DNA from: Streblospio benedicti | Taxonomy: Eukaryota > Annelida > Polychaeta > Spionida > Spionidae | Direction: 5' to 3' | Length of the DNA stretch: 64,000 nt | NCBI GenBank assembly: GCA_019095985.1 | Contig: CM032663.1 | Span: 15,139,661 to 15,203,660, forward strand | In this document: in pieces, positions 13,001 through 24,300 of the stretch | Layout: each line of letters starts with the position of its first letter | How positions within the stretch are numbered: the stretch's first letter is position 1 | Notes under the pieces: generated by a model | Told to the model about the DNA's origin: nothing | Seen by the model: only the letters and a program-made list of their open reading frames with translations | The model's database searches: none | Program-made: the position numbers and the translations under genes

Positions 13001-16000
13001 CAGATACGACTAACAATAACCCATACATTATTGAACATTTTACACAAACAAAAGTAAAATGTTTTAAATCTAAATTTTGTCTTAAACATAAAATTGACAG
13101 CCACTTCAAACTTCGGAAGTTGAATTAAAACATGTAAACTAGTCTAGTTTTGATGAAACATTAATAAGTCACTGTCCAAAACTGCACAAATTAGTAACCC
13201 TCAATAGTACTTATTTTCATGAAATATTCACTCATCCTGCACAAAAATTGACAAATATCTACTCGTCAAGCAGACGAGAGCTTAATCCGGACCTTGTTGT
13301 CAAACTCAGTTAACAGCAATTATGACTTTATAATTCACAAGTTCAGGTATAATATGACTGAATGCATGTGATTTTTACTAACCTCCTCTTTAGGTGGATT
13401 CCAAAACCTTTGGTCGTATATCACTGCTTTTTCGTGCGATTTGTTGACAAACTGCGCCCATGGAGACAGACGATCCAGATGATGTCCTTTACCATCGATT
13501 ACCACAAGCTGAACATAAAAACATCAAGTTGATTACCAAAAATTATTCTGAGCATTATTATTACAGTAGAACCTTGTTATCTAGATTTTGCTTATCTCGC
13601 ATTTTATCGTAAGGGTGAAAGGTTGTTTATGAAAACGTTTGTCATATCTACAATAGAACATCGTTATTTTCATATCCATTTATCTCAAATTTTCTGTTAT
13701 TTCGAGGTTAGTTTCATATTATCAACAGATTATGAAACCAATTGGCTATCTAAATAATTGGCCGCTATCTCGAGCATTTACCATACATTTTTAGCATAAC
13801 AAGATTCTACTGTATAATTCATGTATAAAATGAAATAATTACACAGAACATGCCAAAACATTTCTGTAAACTCTACCTTGACCATGGATTTGTGGGGAAT
13901 GATACAACTTCCATCTTCTGCAGGGGGAATCTGCAGCTCCCATTTGCCATGGTCTAATTTTTTGAAGTTATACTGTTCTCTGCGCCATTCATCTGCAAAT
14001 ATAATACAACATATTAACAAAAAGCCATAAAGTTCTCTCAGTAATTGAGTATCATAATCAACCAGCAAAATACTTTAAAAAAAATAATCACACATTCATA
14101 AACAAAGTGTAAAAACTGAAACTAGTACATACTGAACTCTCCCCATAAGTAAAGTCCTTTAGCGGCTGGGCACCATTCTTTCCAGTATACGGAGTTGTCT
14201 TCTTTGACGTGGTGTCCGAATTCCTTGTAGCCTTGGCTGAAGCCTTCCAGACCTCCTTGTTCATTGTCTTCAATAGCTCGCAGCAGCATTTGGTAACAGG
14301 CATATCTGTGTGTATATGGAAGTGGGAATATTAGAAATATATTCTAAATGCATACAAATTTTACTTTTACCGAGAACTAATAATTACCATACAAAACCGG
14401 CCTTTACGTGCAACCAAAATAGTGCCTTTACGTAAAATTAGACATTGAGTAGCTTGCCACGCCACACGGCCACATAGATAGTATGAAAAAGGAGAGGCCA
14501 TTATATGCCATCAGCAGAGCAGACCATTAATTGCAACATACATGGAGAAAAAGAATGGTCAATTAGTGACAATTACACAAAAAATACAGGATTTCCATAA
14601 ATCTTAGAACAAGCACTTTGATGTAGCACGTGAAACGCATCATCACAACTTTACAGTAACATAAGAGTACACGTGTTTGATTATAACAAGGTATAGAAAC
14701 ATTTGAATCGATGAATAACATGGGTGTTTTTGTTGCACGTAAAGCCCCCTATTTGGGTTGCAAGTAGAGGTCGGTTACGGACGGTGATATATTAAGCACA
14801 ACATGGTTTAAATTATTAAAAATATCAATGTACATGGCAATTACTGAGGTTCTTGGTATCAATAGGTGTGTTTTTTATATAATTAACTATGGTAAATATT
14901 AATTTTCCCGCTATTAAAATCTATTCAAAAGGATGTCATAGTCATACATAAATTTTATTTTCATTGAACCAATACATCAATCATATACATTTTTCAGGTT
15001 ATGGTTTGATAAATCACTAATGGTGCAGTTTATTTTTTATGCATTGTAAATATTCTCAATAATTAATTCGCCATGTTTTTAAATATTTTCCACGGAAAAT
15101 ACTTCAGAAAAAAATTCCATACAGGTGCTTTACATCAATGCCCTCTAAATTAATTGAGAAAAGCATCATGTGCATTGCGGTCTATAAAACATGTACCTGT
15201 ACGCACCATTCTTGGCCTTCAATGTTTCACACATATATTGTTATGGTCAGGAATGATTATGAAGTCTTTAATTTATTACCATCCCACTTCATTCAAGGGC
15301 ACTGTCATGCAAAGGCTGAATGCTTTGCCATGTTAGGCTGGCTGAAGTAGTCACCCTTGCAAAAATGATGGTGTGACCACTCTTTTTGCATAATATGACA
15401 TTGTCATGCATTGAATGTCTGCCATATTTGCACAAAATAACCTGAATGTACATACCTTCTTCTTATTTCTTTGTCATGGTCTTTCAAGTAAGGGTCAACC
15501 TCGTAAAGTTGCTCTATCTTGGGCACATCCACTGAATCCCTGTCAGCAGTAGCCATCTTGTAATGTGAAGGCCATGAAGCTATTTTGAGATATGCAGATC
15601 AGTTAGCCACATGGTAATGTTTACAACTTCCATATATGGTAATGGCCAGAGTTGGTGTAATGTACATGCATGATATGATATGATGGTCAGCTGGATTTGT
15701 GGTTCTTGTTTACTTTTAAGCATTTTTAAAGCGATCTTTGAATCATGAGATTTGAAAAATTTACAACAGTTAAAATATAAATAAAATGAACAGTTTCTAT
15801 TGTTTCTAATGCTAAACTACTTAGAACCAGCAATAGAATTACAAAGATATAAAGATTTTAAATAAAATTAAAACAATTTATCAATTTTAGAATGTGATGT
15901 TCAAGAAAAAATATCAAACATAATCTTTTTATGTTTTGTCCTCATTATGATTACATATAAAATTTCCTGGAAAGAATTCATCTATAAATAAACATTTCCA

Positions 16001-17572
16001 CTTTCTGGGATAACCCACAAATCATTCCATCCAATTAATTTACTTTTGTTTTTGTTTTTTGTTTTGTTTTTGACAATAACAAAGGTAAATGCCATACATA
16101 ACCAATTAAAAGCTCATGCTCACATAAAGGCCCAAATGTTTCAGATTTTGGACCATCATTGCCATATCATTAAAATGGAAGGTTAAAATCCAATCACATT
16201 AATTTAAAAAGCCCACTCCCTCATGTGATAAATTTTCAGAGTAGAAGCCCATAGGACTTACTTGGTTGTATTGACCTTTTTCAGTGTTTGTAAACACAAG
16301 CACCTGTCAGAAGATGCATGTGCATATTGGACCCACAATATTTCCCGTGCGTAGTAAATACATGTAGAGAGAAATTGACGACATTCATCACAGTATTTCT
16401 GCTCTACAAATGTACTAATTTTCTTACCTTTCATTGGGATTGCATGGTATAACCTCTGGTCTACAACATATCACGAGTGTTCGAATCAAGTATTGAAATA
16501 AAAGATTTACAAATACATTTACTTTTCCTTCTTCTTTGCCATAGTACTACTCAAAAGCTCCGACTGGGGACCCTTGAACATAGAGCACAATAATACTATA
16601 TTCAAAATGTCTAACATACACAATGTTTTGTGACACTGGTATATTTTCTGAGTCCAAGTTATGTACATGCCACATCATACATCACTTGAAATTGGTTAAT
16701 ATGGTATTGAAATTTGGCTTCAAAGGTATTTTTAACCTTTTTATTCATTCTATGGGATGAGTTATGGGTGCTCACAAGTATCCAAAATTTTCTTTAAAAA
16801 ACAAAAACATCACAACTATAAATGACTTCATAAAACAAGAAATTCAAAACAGCAAATCAAATAATCAAGAAAATTGACTTAACAACATTTTCATCAAAGA
16901 GTACCTCGACTTGTAATTCTTAATGCATAAGATCCAATGACAGGATCTTGGACTATAAAAATTGAGAAAAAAGCACTAAAGATATGGTTGAGGTGTCTTA
17001 TGAATGATTCCGCATGTATATCAATCATACATGCACATTACAAATGCAGATTAGATCATTGTGTCCAATCTTTGTCACTAATATTCATAATACTGCTAAA
17101 AATATTGCTTTTTTCATTTTTTCTTAAATCAACAGGTGCTGATACATATATTTCATCATTAAAAAATCTTTAATTTCACATCTTAAATCGCCCCTAACTA
17201 ACTTTGTACCATAATTTTCATGAATAATCAGCGACTAATGAACAGCAAAACATCCTTGTATTAAACAGAGTGTTACCTTCAATCAAGACCACCTCTCTAT
17301 TGTGACCACTTGAGGACAGTCGCAAAAAATAGGTGGTCTTAATATAGGTTAAACAGCTTACACTGTACATAAATAATATCAACCTAAAAATCCGACTTAC
17401 ACCTGTCGGGAGTGCCGGGTGGAGGTGGGGGCCGAATCCGGATCAGTCCATCCTTCACATTTTGCTTCAGCCATTCCATGTTGTACTTCTCGTTGCCTGA
17501 AGACTCGGGGCTCGTACCAAGCTCTAATCCGATGAACTCTGCCCCCATGTCAGACTCTCCAAACATCGCCAT
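7051..17572 (-). CDS. GBE1: 1,4-alpha-glucan (glycogen) branching enzyme
   Basis: Cytosolic GH13 enzyme that cuts alpha-1,4 glucan chains and rejoins them by alpha-1,6 links during glycogen synthesis. Coding exons in transcript order: [17403-17572 or start at 15556], 15456-15539/15556, 14133-14305, 13877-13992, 13383-13508, 12810-12954, 12543-12633, 11843-12052, 11390-11505, 10895-11124, 9677-9865, 9120-9213, 8659-8843, 8117-8250, 7591-7708, 7051-7107. All phases join. The short form ([20 protein letters not shown]) is 694 residues; human GBE1 is about 700. The four GH13 motifs are intact: [20 protein letters not shown] (Asp nucleophile), IAEEVSGMP (Glu acid/base) and [12 protein letters not shown]. 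An N-terminal CBM48-like segment ([20 protein letters not shown]) precedes them. The last exon encodes [18 protein letters not shown] and is easily missed; reading through the previous donor into a MITE gives a false C-terminus. The MITE at 7338-7547 lies in the last intron. Confidence 0.97.
7338..7547. mobile_element. MITE family B copy 1 (TACTGTAAAACTAGAA)
   Basis: 210 bases with terminal inverted repeats TACTGTAAAACTAGAA and TTTCTAGTTTACAGTA, in the last intron of GBE1. A second copy of similar length, in the opposite orientation and roughly 85-90% identical by eye, is at 55681-55882. TA at both ends is consistent with a Tc1/mariner-type TA target. Too short to encode anything. Confidence 0.85.
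9383..9480. mobile_element. Fragment of repeat family G in GBE1 intron
   Basis: Starts AGACAGCA and continues AAAACCTAGGTTGCCCAAC, matching the left part of the element at 53618-53961 (AAAACCTAGGTTGGCCAAC). The matching right terminal repeat is not found, so the copy looks truncated or heavily diverged; the right limit is approximate. Confidence 0.5.
9885..10870. repeat. Degenerate MITE relics of the GAACCTCT/TGGACACC type in GBE1 intron
   Basis: This 1 kb intron holds several fragments of the dispersed palindromic repeats with the words ACAGTGGAACCTG, GGACACCT, TAAGACA and GTGGTCTT: at 9887-9930, 10315-10405 and 10720-10870. Similar words are found in the SLC17 introns (36838-37015). No intact terminal repeats could be paired, so they are scored as decayed relics. 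Confidence 0.5.
13562..13814. mobile_element. MITE family C (TACAGTAGAACCTTG)
   Basis: 253-base element in a GBE1 intron with 19-base terminal inverted repeats TACAGTAGAACCTTGTTAT and ATAACAAGATTCTACTGTA, one mismatch between them. Flanking TA pairs fit a Tc1/mariner-type target. The interior has repeated TATCTC/GATAA words (for example CTATCTCGAG). Related ends are seen at 32960-33118 and 33870-33935. Confidence 0.8.
14306..15455 (-). other. GBE1 intron
   Basis: No exon or intact mobile element recognised in this 1.15 kb AT-rich intron. Confidence 0.5.
15557..17402 (-). other. GBE1 intron 1 (or 5' flank of the short form)
   Basis: Mostly unannotated AT-rich sequence with a T/G simple run near 16045-16070. 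A family E repeat relic (AAGACCACCTCTCTATTG) lies at about 17270-17364. If the short GBE1 form has its own promoter it lies in the left part of this interval; no core promoter element is recognised. Confidence 0.4.
17403..17572 (-). CDS. GBE1: Alternative first coding exon of GBE1
   Basis: Encodes [13 protein letters not shown]... [11 protein letters not shown] and ends with donor ACAG/GTGTAAGT in phase 2. The next exon has an acceptor CTGACAG after which G completes an Arg codon, giving ...[15 protein letters not shown], so this exon reads straight into the enzyme and gives a 745-residue form. The downstream exon also has its own ATG (MATADRDSV) at 15554-15556, so two N-termini are possible: one from this exon, one from a promoter in or before intron 1. 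The Pro-rich PPPPPG tail of the extra segment has no counterpart I recall in vertebrate GBE1. Confidence 0.7.
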
Positions 17573-18432
17573 CCTACATAAATCACACATGCAGGGTGAT
17601 GACTAGCTAGCTGGGAAATAACGACAAATACGTGACTCAGTATATAGGTTTCCTATACTGATTAAGATTGATGCCAGCCATATGTATTTGGTTAGCTGGG
17701 AAAGTACTAGATCTAGAGCAAGCATCAGAATCTAACGATGAACTTTAATTTTGATATTGATGTGGTTTCAAACATTTAAAAGTGATGCATTGTTGAATTA
17801 TGAATGAATAATATCAAATCAAATAATAGTTATGAATCATCACATAGTTGGGCATATAAAACAAATAAAATATCTGATAAACTGTGATGTCACATTGTCA
17901 GATATCTAATCCAGGACAAAGTGCACCTCAGCTAATTTAAGAAAATCAATATTAAACAGTTAAAAGACAGACTTGATTGATTGCACAGAAACTCACCTGC
18001 TAGATCTGTGATAAATATCTTCCTAGAACCTTTGAACTTACTTTGATTTATCTCAAGTAATCAAGAATTAAGCAAATCTCTTGCAAGAAGCAACTTTCAC
18101 GTGCAACATGATTGAGCAACTTTTTCCCTTCTAGTGACCTTGACCCCGGTTGCCTGACGCCGGTAGCTAGTTTTCCTGGAAAAATCAATACACCAGCGTG
18201 ATGCAGACGTGAATGGTGCATAACGCAAACGACATTTCAATTATGGTGTCTAATGTCGTTTGCATTGTGAAAATCCCGCCGTGAAAGCCGTCTGCGCTTA
18301 AAGAAATTGCGGTTTCATGATATTACTCGGGCTGATTACTCATGACATTCAACTCAATACAATCATTAGCATGCAAATTGGCTTAAGTTTATTTCATATT
18401 ACAGCTTTCATTTACAGCTCTATTTTCTATAG

Positions 18433-18734
18433 CACTCACACAAAGGTGGTATATGTCCTCTATGCAGTAAGGACAGTGAGACCACGGAACACTTCACCCT
18501 GCAATGTAGCGCTCTAAGTAAGGTGAGACTCCCATACCTGTCCAGAATCATGGAATGTGTACGGACATGTGAAGAATCAATTGAGCCGAAAAAACTTATA
18601 CGTGTTATATTAGACTCTTCATATATAAACGATAATCCAAAATTCGAGGAGCTAACTCGAAACTTTGTATTCAAGTTGCACTATCAACTAGATCAAAAGT
18701 GTTCAAAGAACACTGCGTCGCTAGAACAACGTTG
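18433..18734 (+). mobile_element. LINE (non-LTR retrotransposon) ORF2 C-terminal fragment
   Basis: A 5'-truncated LINE tail. In frame from 18433 to a TGA at 18732-18734 it reads ...GGICPLCSKDSETTEHF followed by TLQCSALSKVRLPYL. The Cys-x2-Cys, His, Cys spacing (CPLC...EHF...QC) is the zinc-knuckle signature found after the reverse transcriptase in many LINE clades. About 100 codons remain; the reverse transcriptase and endonuclease parts are absent. It lies in the interval between GBE1 and the SLC17 gene. The clade cannot be set from this much protein. Confidence 0.75.
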
Positions 18735-20157
18735 ACTAATGGGCAATTAAGATATATACTGACATAATGTATACTTTACAATCAAGAAATTTATGAATTT
18801 GAGGAGAAAACATCAGAATCAATCAGTATCAATATATTCAGCAAAAAGATATAATAGTACTGAATAACAGGATGATAATCAATATCAGTTTTAAATCCAA
18901 TAATCAATTTTGCTGCTTGGTTGGAATATTGATTTTTTTTTTGCTGGCTAAGTGCATTGAATATCATTAAAATTGTCATATAAGAGCTTCTAGAAAGCAA
19001 AATTTAATTGGCAGAGTGCCAAAAATCGAATCCCTTTCGTGTCGCCTCATACCGCATAGTTGTGTAAAATTTGAACGAAATCGGTGCAACGGTTAAAGCT
19101 CTAGCTTGTCCGGAGACATACATAGTTACATATTAGTTAATTAGTTACAAACGAACGAAACACAATGCTTGCTTCAGCAGCTGAGCTGAAGCCACGCAAA
19201 GATCACTAGATCAAAAGTGCTCAGAGAGCACAGCGTCGGTAGAGCAACATTGACCCATGGTCAATAAAGATGTTTGCTTTGCAATCAAAGCAGAAAAAAA
19301 GTCTTACTTGATGCGTGACTCATCCTACATCTATGTTATTGGCTTTGGATTGCAGGCGCTTTCTAAACATGGCTACAGTAAATATCTATTGCCCATGAGT
19401 CGACATTAATGTGGTAATGCTGTGCTCTATGAGCACTTTTATTCCAATATAACCATTATGCCAATTTGATGGTCATGTTTTCGCACAGTATTGAAACTAT
19501 AGTGGCAAAATAGAAAGAAAATAATTAAAATGGCCATTTGAAAGGTAAACTCTGATTGGCAAAGTGCCAAAATTGAATACAGTCAATGTTCAGTAGACAT
19601 GTAAGCATTGTACAAGGTTTGAATGCTTTCTCACAAGCATCAACAAAACTATTGCAGAAAATGTTGAAAATGGACCCAAAATGGCACTATAGAAAGCATA
19701 CTTTAATTGGCAAAGTGCCCAAAATCGAATCACTTCGATTTCGTGTCATACCAAATAGCTGTGTAAAACGAAATTTGGTGAAGCCAAATTTGGGAGACAT
19801 ACATACAAATACATACATACATACATACATACATACATTGTACATACATACATACATACATACATACATACATACATACATACATACATACATACATACA
19901 TACATACATACATACATACATACATACATACATACATACATACATACATACATACATACATACATACATACATACATACATACATACATACATACATACA
20001 TACATACATACATACATACATACATACATACATACATACATACATACATACATACATACATACATACATACATACATACATACATACATAGATGCATACA
20101 TAGTTACAAACGAACGAAACACAAGGCTTTCGCTTCAGCTGCTGAAGCGACGCAATA
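18735..20157 (+). repeat. Two stacked LINE 3' tails
   Basis: After the coding fragment, 19004-19205 carries a tail (GGCAGAGTGCCAAAAATCGA ... CGAACGAAACACAATGCTTG). Then 19206-19250 repeats the end of the LINE coding region (GATCAAAAGTGCTCAGAG, cf. 18690), and 19690-20157 repeats the tail (GGCAAAGTGCCCAAAATCGA ... CGAACGAAACACAAGGC), this time with a large CATA expansion inside. So a second, even shorter copy is stacked on the first. A third relic of the coding end is at about 27324-27370. Confidence 0.65.
19797..20102. repeat. (CATA)n microsatellite inside LINE tail
   Basis: About 300 bases of nearly uninterrupted CATA/TATG tetranucleotide with one break (CATTGTACATAC) near 19838. It lies between the two conserved halves of a LINE tail, at the position where the sister copy has only ACATACATAGTTACATA, so it expanded in place. 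The open frames across it (Tyr-Ile-His repeats and Met-Tyr-Val-Cys repeats) are artefacts of the repeat. Confidence 0.95.
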
Positions 20158-21336
20158 ATTACTTGGGGGGGATGTAAAATATATGGGGACACGAAGGAAT
20201 AACAAAATTAAAGTTAGAAGGCAATAATAATTTTGGTTTTGTGCCTGAAATTCCAAATTCCAAATTCAGAATCTCATTCTACCTACTAACGGGGTTCCTC
20301 TAAGTTAAAAAAGAGAGGGCATCTACAGGAAAGAAAGAAAAGTAGAAGCACAATAAGGTTAATAATAACACCCAAGAATTACACTATCATCATAGTTCCA
20401 ACTGTGTGCGTGCGTGCGTTTTAATCAGCTGTAAATAATCAAAAATAAATATAACCCCACATATCATGAGATAGAGATTTGGATTGATTGATTGGTTGGT
20501 TGGTTGATTGATCGGTTTATCAATCTAAAAGAGTTAAGTTTTGTGGCGTACAGACGTATTTTACAATTTACATACACGCTATATATTGCATATCTTGCTT
20601 AATTGGATAACAACGGTGAAAAACACTTGTCAATACTTTATTTGTCTTTTAAATATACATCTTAGAATTAAGCTTCTCAAATGAAACCATGTGTTTCACA
20701 TGTAACTGCATCAACGGGACCGTTCTTTGAGAAAAAATGAGACACAAGATAATGAGAAATGGAACCATGTTAAGACAAGGAAATCTATCTACATACAGTA
20801 GAAACTCTATGGAAACACCCATGGGGACTCACCTCAAGTGGTCTCAATTGAGAGGTGGTCTCTTCATGGAGGTCCAAGACCCGGGGGGTCAGGATGATTT
20901 CTTTATGACGCTTGGGACCGCGAGAAATGGTCTTATTACAGAGGTGGTCTCATCCGTCTCAATCAAGCTTTTAATGTATTTTATATCAAATTTAATCTGA
21001 TATGGGATATAATTAATAGTTTGGGCAAAAGTATATCACGTGATGATAAAACTGACCCATATTCAGCACATCTTTTTGTAACTTTTTTTCTCAATACTTT
21101 TGTGTGATTGTGATTGTTAAATGAACAGAATCTGATGTTTGAATGTACCGCTGGTCAAGCAGGATGTATGTGATGTAGTTCATTATTTTAATCACAACAT
21201 GGATTATTCTAAAAATAAACTTCACTTTATGCATTTGCTACTATGTATTTGGCATTTGATGTGCTGCGAACAGGAAAGTCGTTCACCCAAAAACTTTCGT
21301 TCCGCTTGAGTTGTTCTTCACGCTAACGTTTCCAAG
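20158..21336. other. Intergenic, 5' flank of SLC17 gene
   Basis: Contains a GATT/GGTT simple repeat at 20484-20518 and a family E repeat at about 20794-20955. The head-to-head promoters of GBE1 (left) and the SLC17 gene (right) lie at the two ends of the interval 17573-21336; no TATA box is recognised. Confidence 0.4.
20794..20955. mobile_element. Family E repeat copy (GGTGGTCTCAATTGAGAGG type)
   Basis: Begins TACAGTAGAAACTCTATGG and contains GTGGTCTCAATTGAGAGGTG and CTTATTACAGAGGTGGTCTC. Diverged copy of the family E palindromic element (best copy 57531-57726); the right terminal repeat is not clear. Confidence 0.55.
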
Positions 21337-21355
21337 ATGGCTGTAAACTATGATG
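21337..21355 (+). CDS. Candidate tiny first coding exon of SLC17 gene
   Basis: ATGGCTGTAAACTATGATG followed by donor GTAATA encodes MAVNYD plus one base. The next exon's acceptor (TTGTGTTACAAG at 22825-22836) is in the matching phase and gives MAVNYDETMGCCCGIPKRY. Without it the protein would start at the ATG 22842-22844 (MGCCCGIPKRY). The fit of phase and splice sites supports it, but a 19-base exon is weak evidence alone. Confidence 0.4.
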
Positions 21356-24300
21356 GTAATAAATTAAAACATATTTACTGTTAAACTTTCATGCTATGAC
21401 GTTGGAATTTAAAGAATATGTAGTATGGAATGTGCTTTAAGAAACCAACTGTTATTTTTTTATATGTAAAAATGATATGCATTATTAAAAGGAGATGTGA
21501 TAGCATATGTGTGTTACAGAACTACTTCTTTTAAAGGAAACTTTCCCATATTGGTCAATTTATGCAGGTGGTCTCTTTTGCCATGGACCGTCATCGCAAT
21601 TGACCATTTGGATCTATTAGAATTATGCATGTGGAGTAGTATTTGTGTTGTGAAGAGGATATCTGATTTTTTTTTTCTTGATTAATTGCTTATGAGCAAT
21701 CTATGATATGTTTATATATAAATTTCATATACGGTATATAAAAGATCATAATTTTTGTTTATAATTAAATGTCAAAGATAATTTTTAAAAGCGTCTATAG
21801 CCTTTAATACCAAACCATGCCATTAAAAAAAAGAAAACAAAGAGATGTCAGTGCGTGAAATACTACATGTATAAATATAGGCTGTTTCCAATGGTTTTAC
21901 TGTATTATTGCATTTGGTGTTTCAATGGTGATTTGTGAGTAACATAAGACTGTATAACTCAATTGCCTCAATAGAATGGCGGAATATAACTAGCAGTGGG
22001 CCGCACATATAACTATGATGCCAATTCATCAATAACTGCAGCACCTGTGACAACCAGAAGCTGAACTGTAAATATATTTCCAAGTTTGCTTCATGCATTG
22101 TGACTGGTTTAACTTTATAGCTTACTTATCATCGGACAAGACTTTAAACGTCCATAATCGTCAAAATGAAAGTTTGTTTAGTAGATAAGCCTCGGACTGT
22201 CTGGATACACGATGTTATCAGAATATCAATATTACTACTGTAATCCTAATAGGTAAAGGTATTTGTAAGATTAAAAATATTTTTTGATTCGATTTGAAAT
22301 GAAATAAACAATGTATTGTTATTGCTTGTGAGCATATGGATATTGGAAAGTTTTATGTGAAGCCCTCATGCATTGGCATCATTCCGGTTATAGGCTGTCA
22401 CAATTTACGTGCGTAAACATAAAGACCAATGTTTGCTCTCGGATAATTTTGCTCATATGAGTGAAGATGACGTTTGGCTAGTTTCAACATCATATACTGA
22501 GTTTTAGTTATGGCATTTTGTCCATTGAAAACCATATGCACGAATGTCAGGTCTTACCAGAAACAAAACTGGGATTAGTGGAAAGTTACAAACTCAACAC
22601 TTTTTCAAGAATATGGTTTATTAATGAGGAAAAAATGGATAAAATCTTTCATCAGACATCATCTGATCTTAAATCTCTACCATGTTGACGTTCTTAGTAG
22701 CAGCACATTACATGTAGTTAGATCTAAAATTCGACTTTAAATCAGTTTCTGGTTTCTAACCAGAAATTTTTTTCATCTTCCTCATTCATCTCAATTATTT
22801 CCTGTCTTCCTTCATCGTGGGTGTTTGTGTTACAAGAAACCATGGGTTGTTGCTGTGGAATCCCGAAGCGTTACGTCGTCATCTTGCTGACGTGTTGCGG
22901 GATGCTTCTTGTTCACGCCATGAGAGTGAACGTCGCCGTAACCGTGGTAACCATCATCGACAAGGCCCCACACACCAAAGTGGGGACTGTGGAAGCCATG
23001 CAAAATGTAAGTATCATATATGACCATCCAAATCCCAGTATAAAAAGTTCTGGGAGCTGCTCGTGCCATATCATATTAAAACAGAACTGAGAATAAGGTT
23101 AAAAAGGTACTAAAGTTTTTTCCAAACACAAATTTTCGCATCATGATGCGTATATTTGTGTTTGAATAAAATTTTAGTACCTTTTTAACAGTGTACTCTA
23201 TTCTGTTTCATCCAAACCCCATGAACTTTAATTTTAGGTTGACAAGTGTTGAGTCAGTCAATCAGTCAGTCAGTGGACTTTTACATGAATGTGTACTTCT
23301 ATTGGAATTTGGAATTTTAATGGTCTACATTTTTATATGTCACAAGTTTGGGGTGGGGGAGGGGATTCACGGGGATGTGCCTTTGGCCTTTGGTCCGGTG
23401 TGAACAGTATTTTTAGTACCATGAGTTGAAACAAGGTGTTTGCATTTGATAGAAAAAGGATCTTGGTGACCGATTTGTAGAGTGGCATTTTGTTTTCATC
23501 TATAATTGTCAAAATTGTATTTCTTTTGATTAATAATACCCTTAAAATAATGATATGATTGAGAAAGAATCATGTGCTTGATATTGCCAAAATATCAAAT
23601 CAGGGAGGTAGCTAGACATTTTTAAAAGGTACGCACAAATTGCACTGTGCTCCGTTAATAAACAAGCAGCAACATTTGTGACATTTAGCAACGCACTTCA
23701 TATTACATCAGTGTTATATAATTTCCTTGCTATCATTACTAAATTTTTGATGAAATATTCTTTTCATAATATTTTGATAGTTTGAGCGGCAATGCCGTGG
23801 ACGTTTTTAGTGACTTTTTCCAAATTTTCAAAAAAATGTGTTTATTATGTACAAGAAAAAAGGTATATGCATGCTACCTACCTGTATTAAAATAAAGTTC
23901 ACGTAGTAATAATTTGATGCCTTCCCAATTCCCATGTCGCCCAACTTATTGTATATTATTCATTCAAGCAAATCGAATTATTGGAGGTAAGAATAAAACC
24001 TAAATGTGATTACTCATATGCGTAGTAATTAATTTGTGCATTGTGAATTAGGAACTAGAACTAGAGCTGATTTTCTTGTCTGTGGGTACATGTATAGTAG
24101 TGACAGCCCAATAAATGTAGTAAACCACCTTATAATCTAAGTGTTCACCAACTTTATTCTAATACACTCATTATTTGAATGTTTAATTGTAATATAATTT
24201 GTAATAGACTGTGCCAGTGAGTTGTTTCCAGGCACAAGGAAAGACAACAAAAAACAACCTACTTATCATGAAAAGAATTATAAATCATTACCCTGAGAAT

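Noticed and set aside
18317-18517. 66-codon frame ending VLYAVRTVRPRNTSPCNVAL
   Set aside because: Shadow of the LINE zinc-knuckle frame, which is in another phase.
19586-20192. Open frames of Tyr-Ile-His or Met-Tyr-Val-Cys repeats on both strands
   Set aside because: They translate the CATA microsatellite; open only because the tetranucleotide has no stop in those frames.
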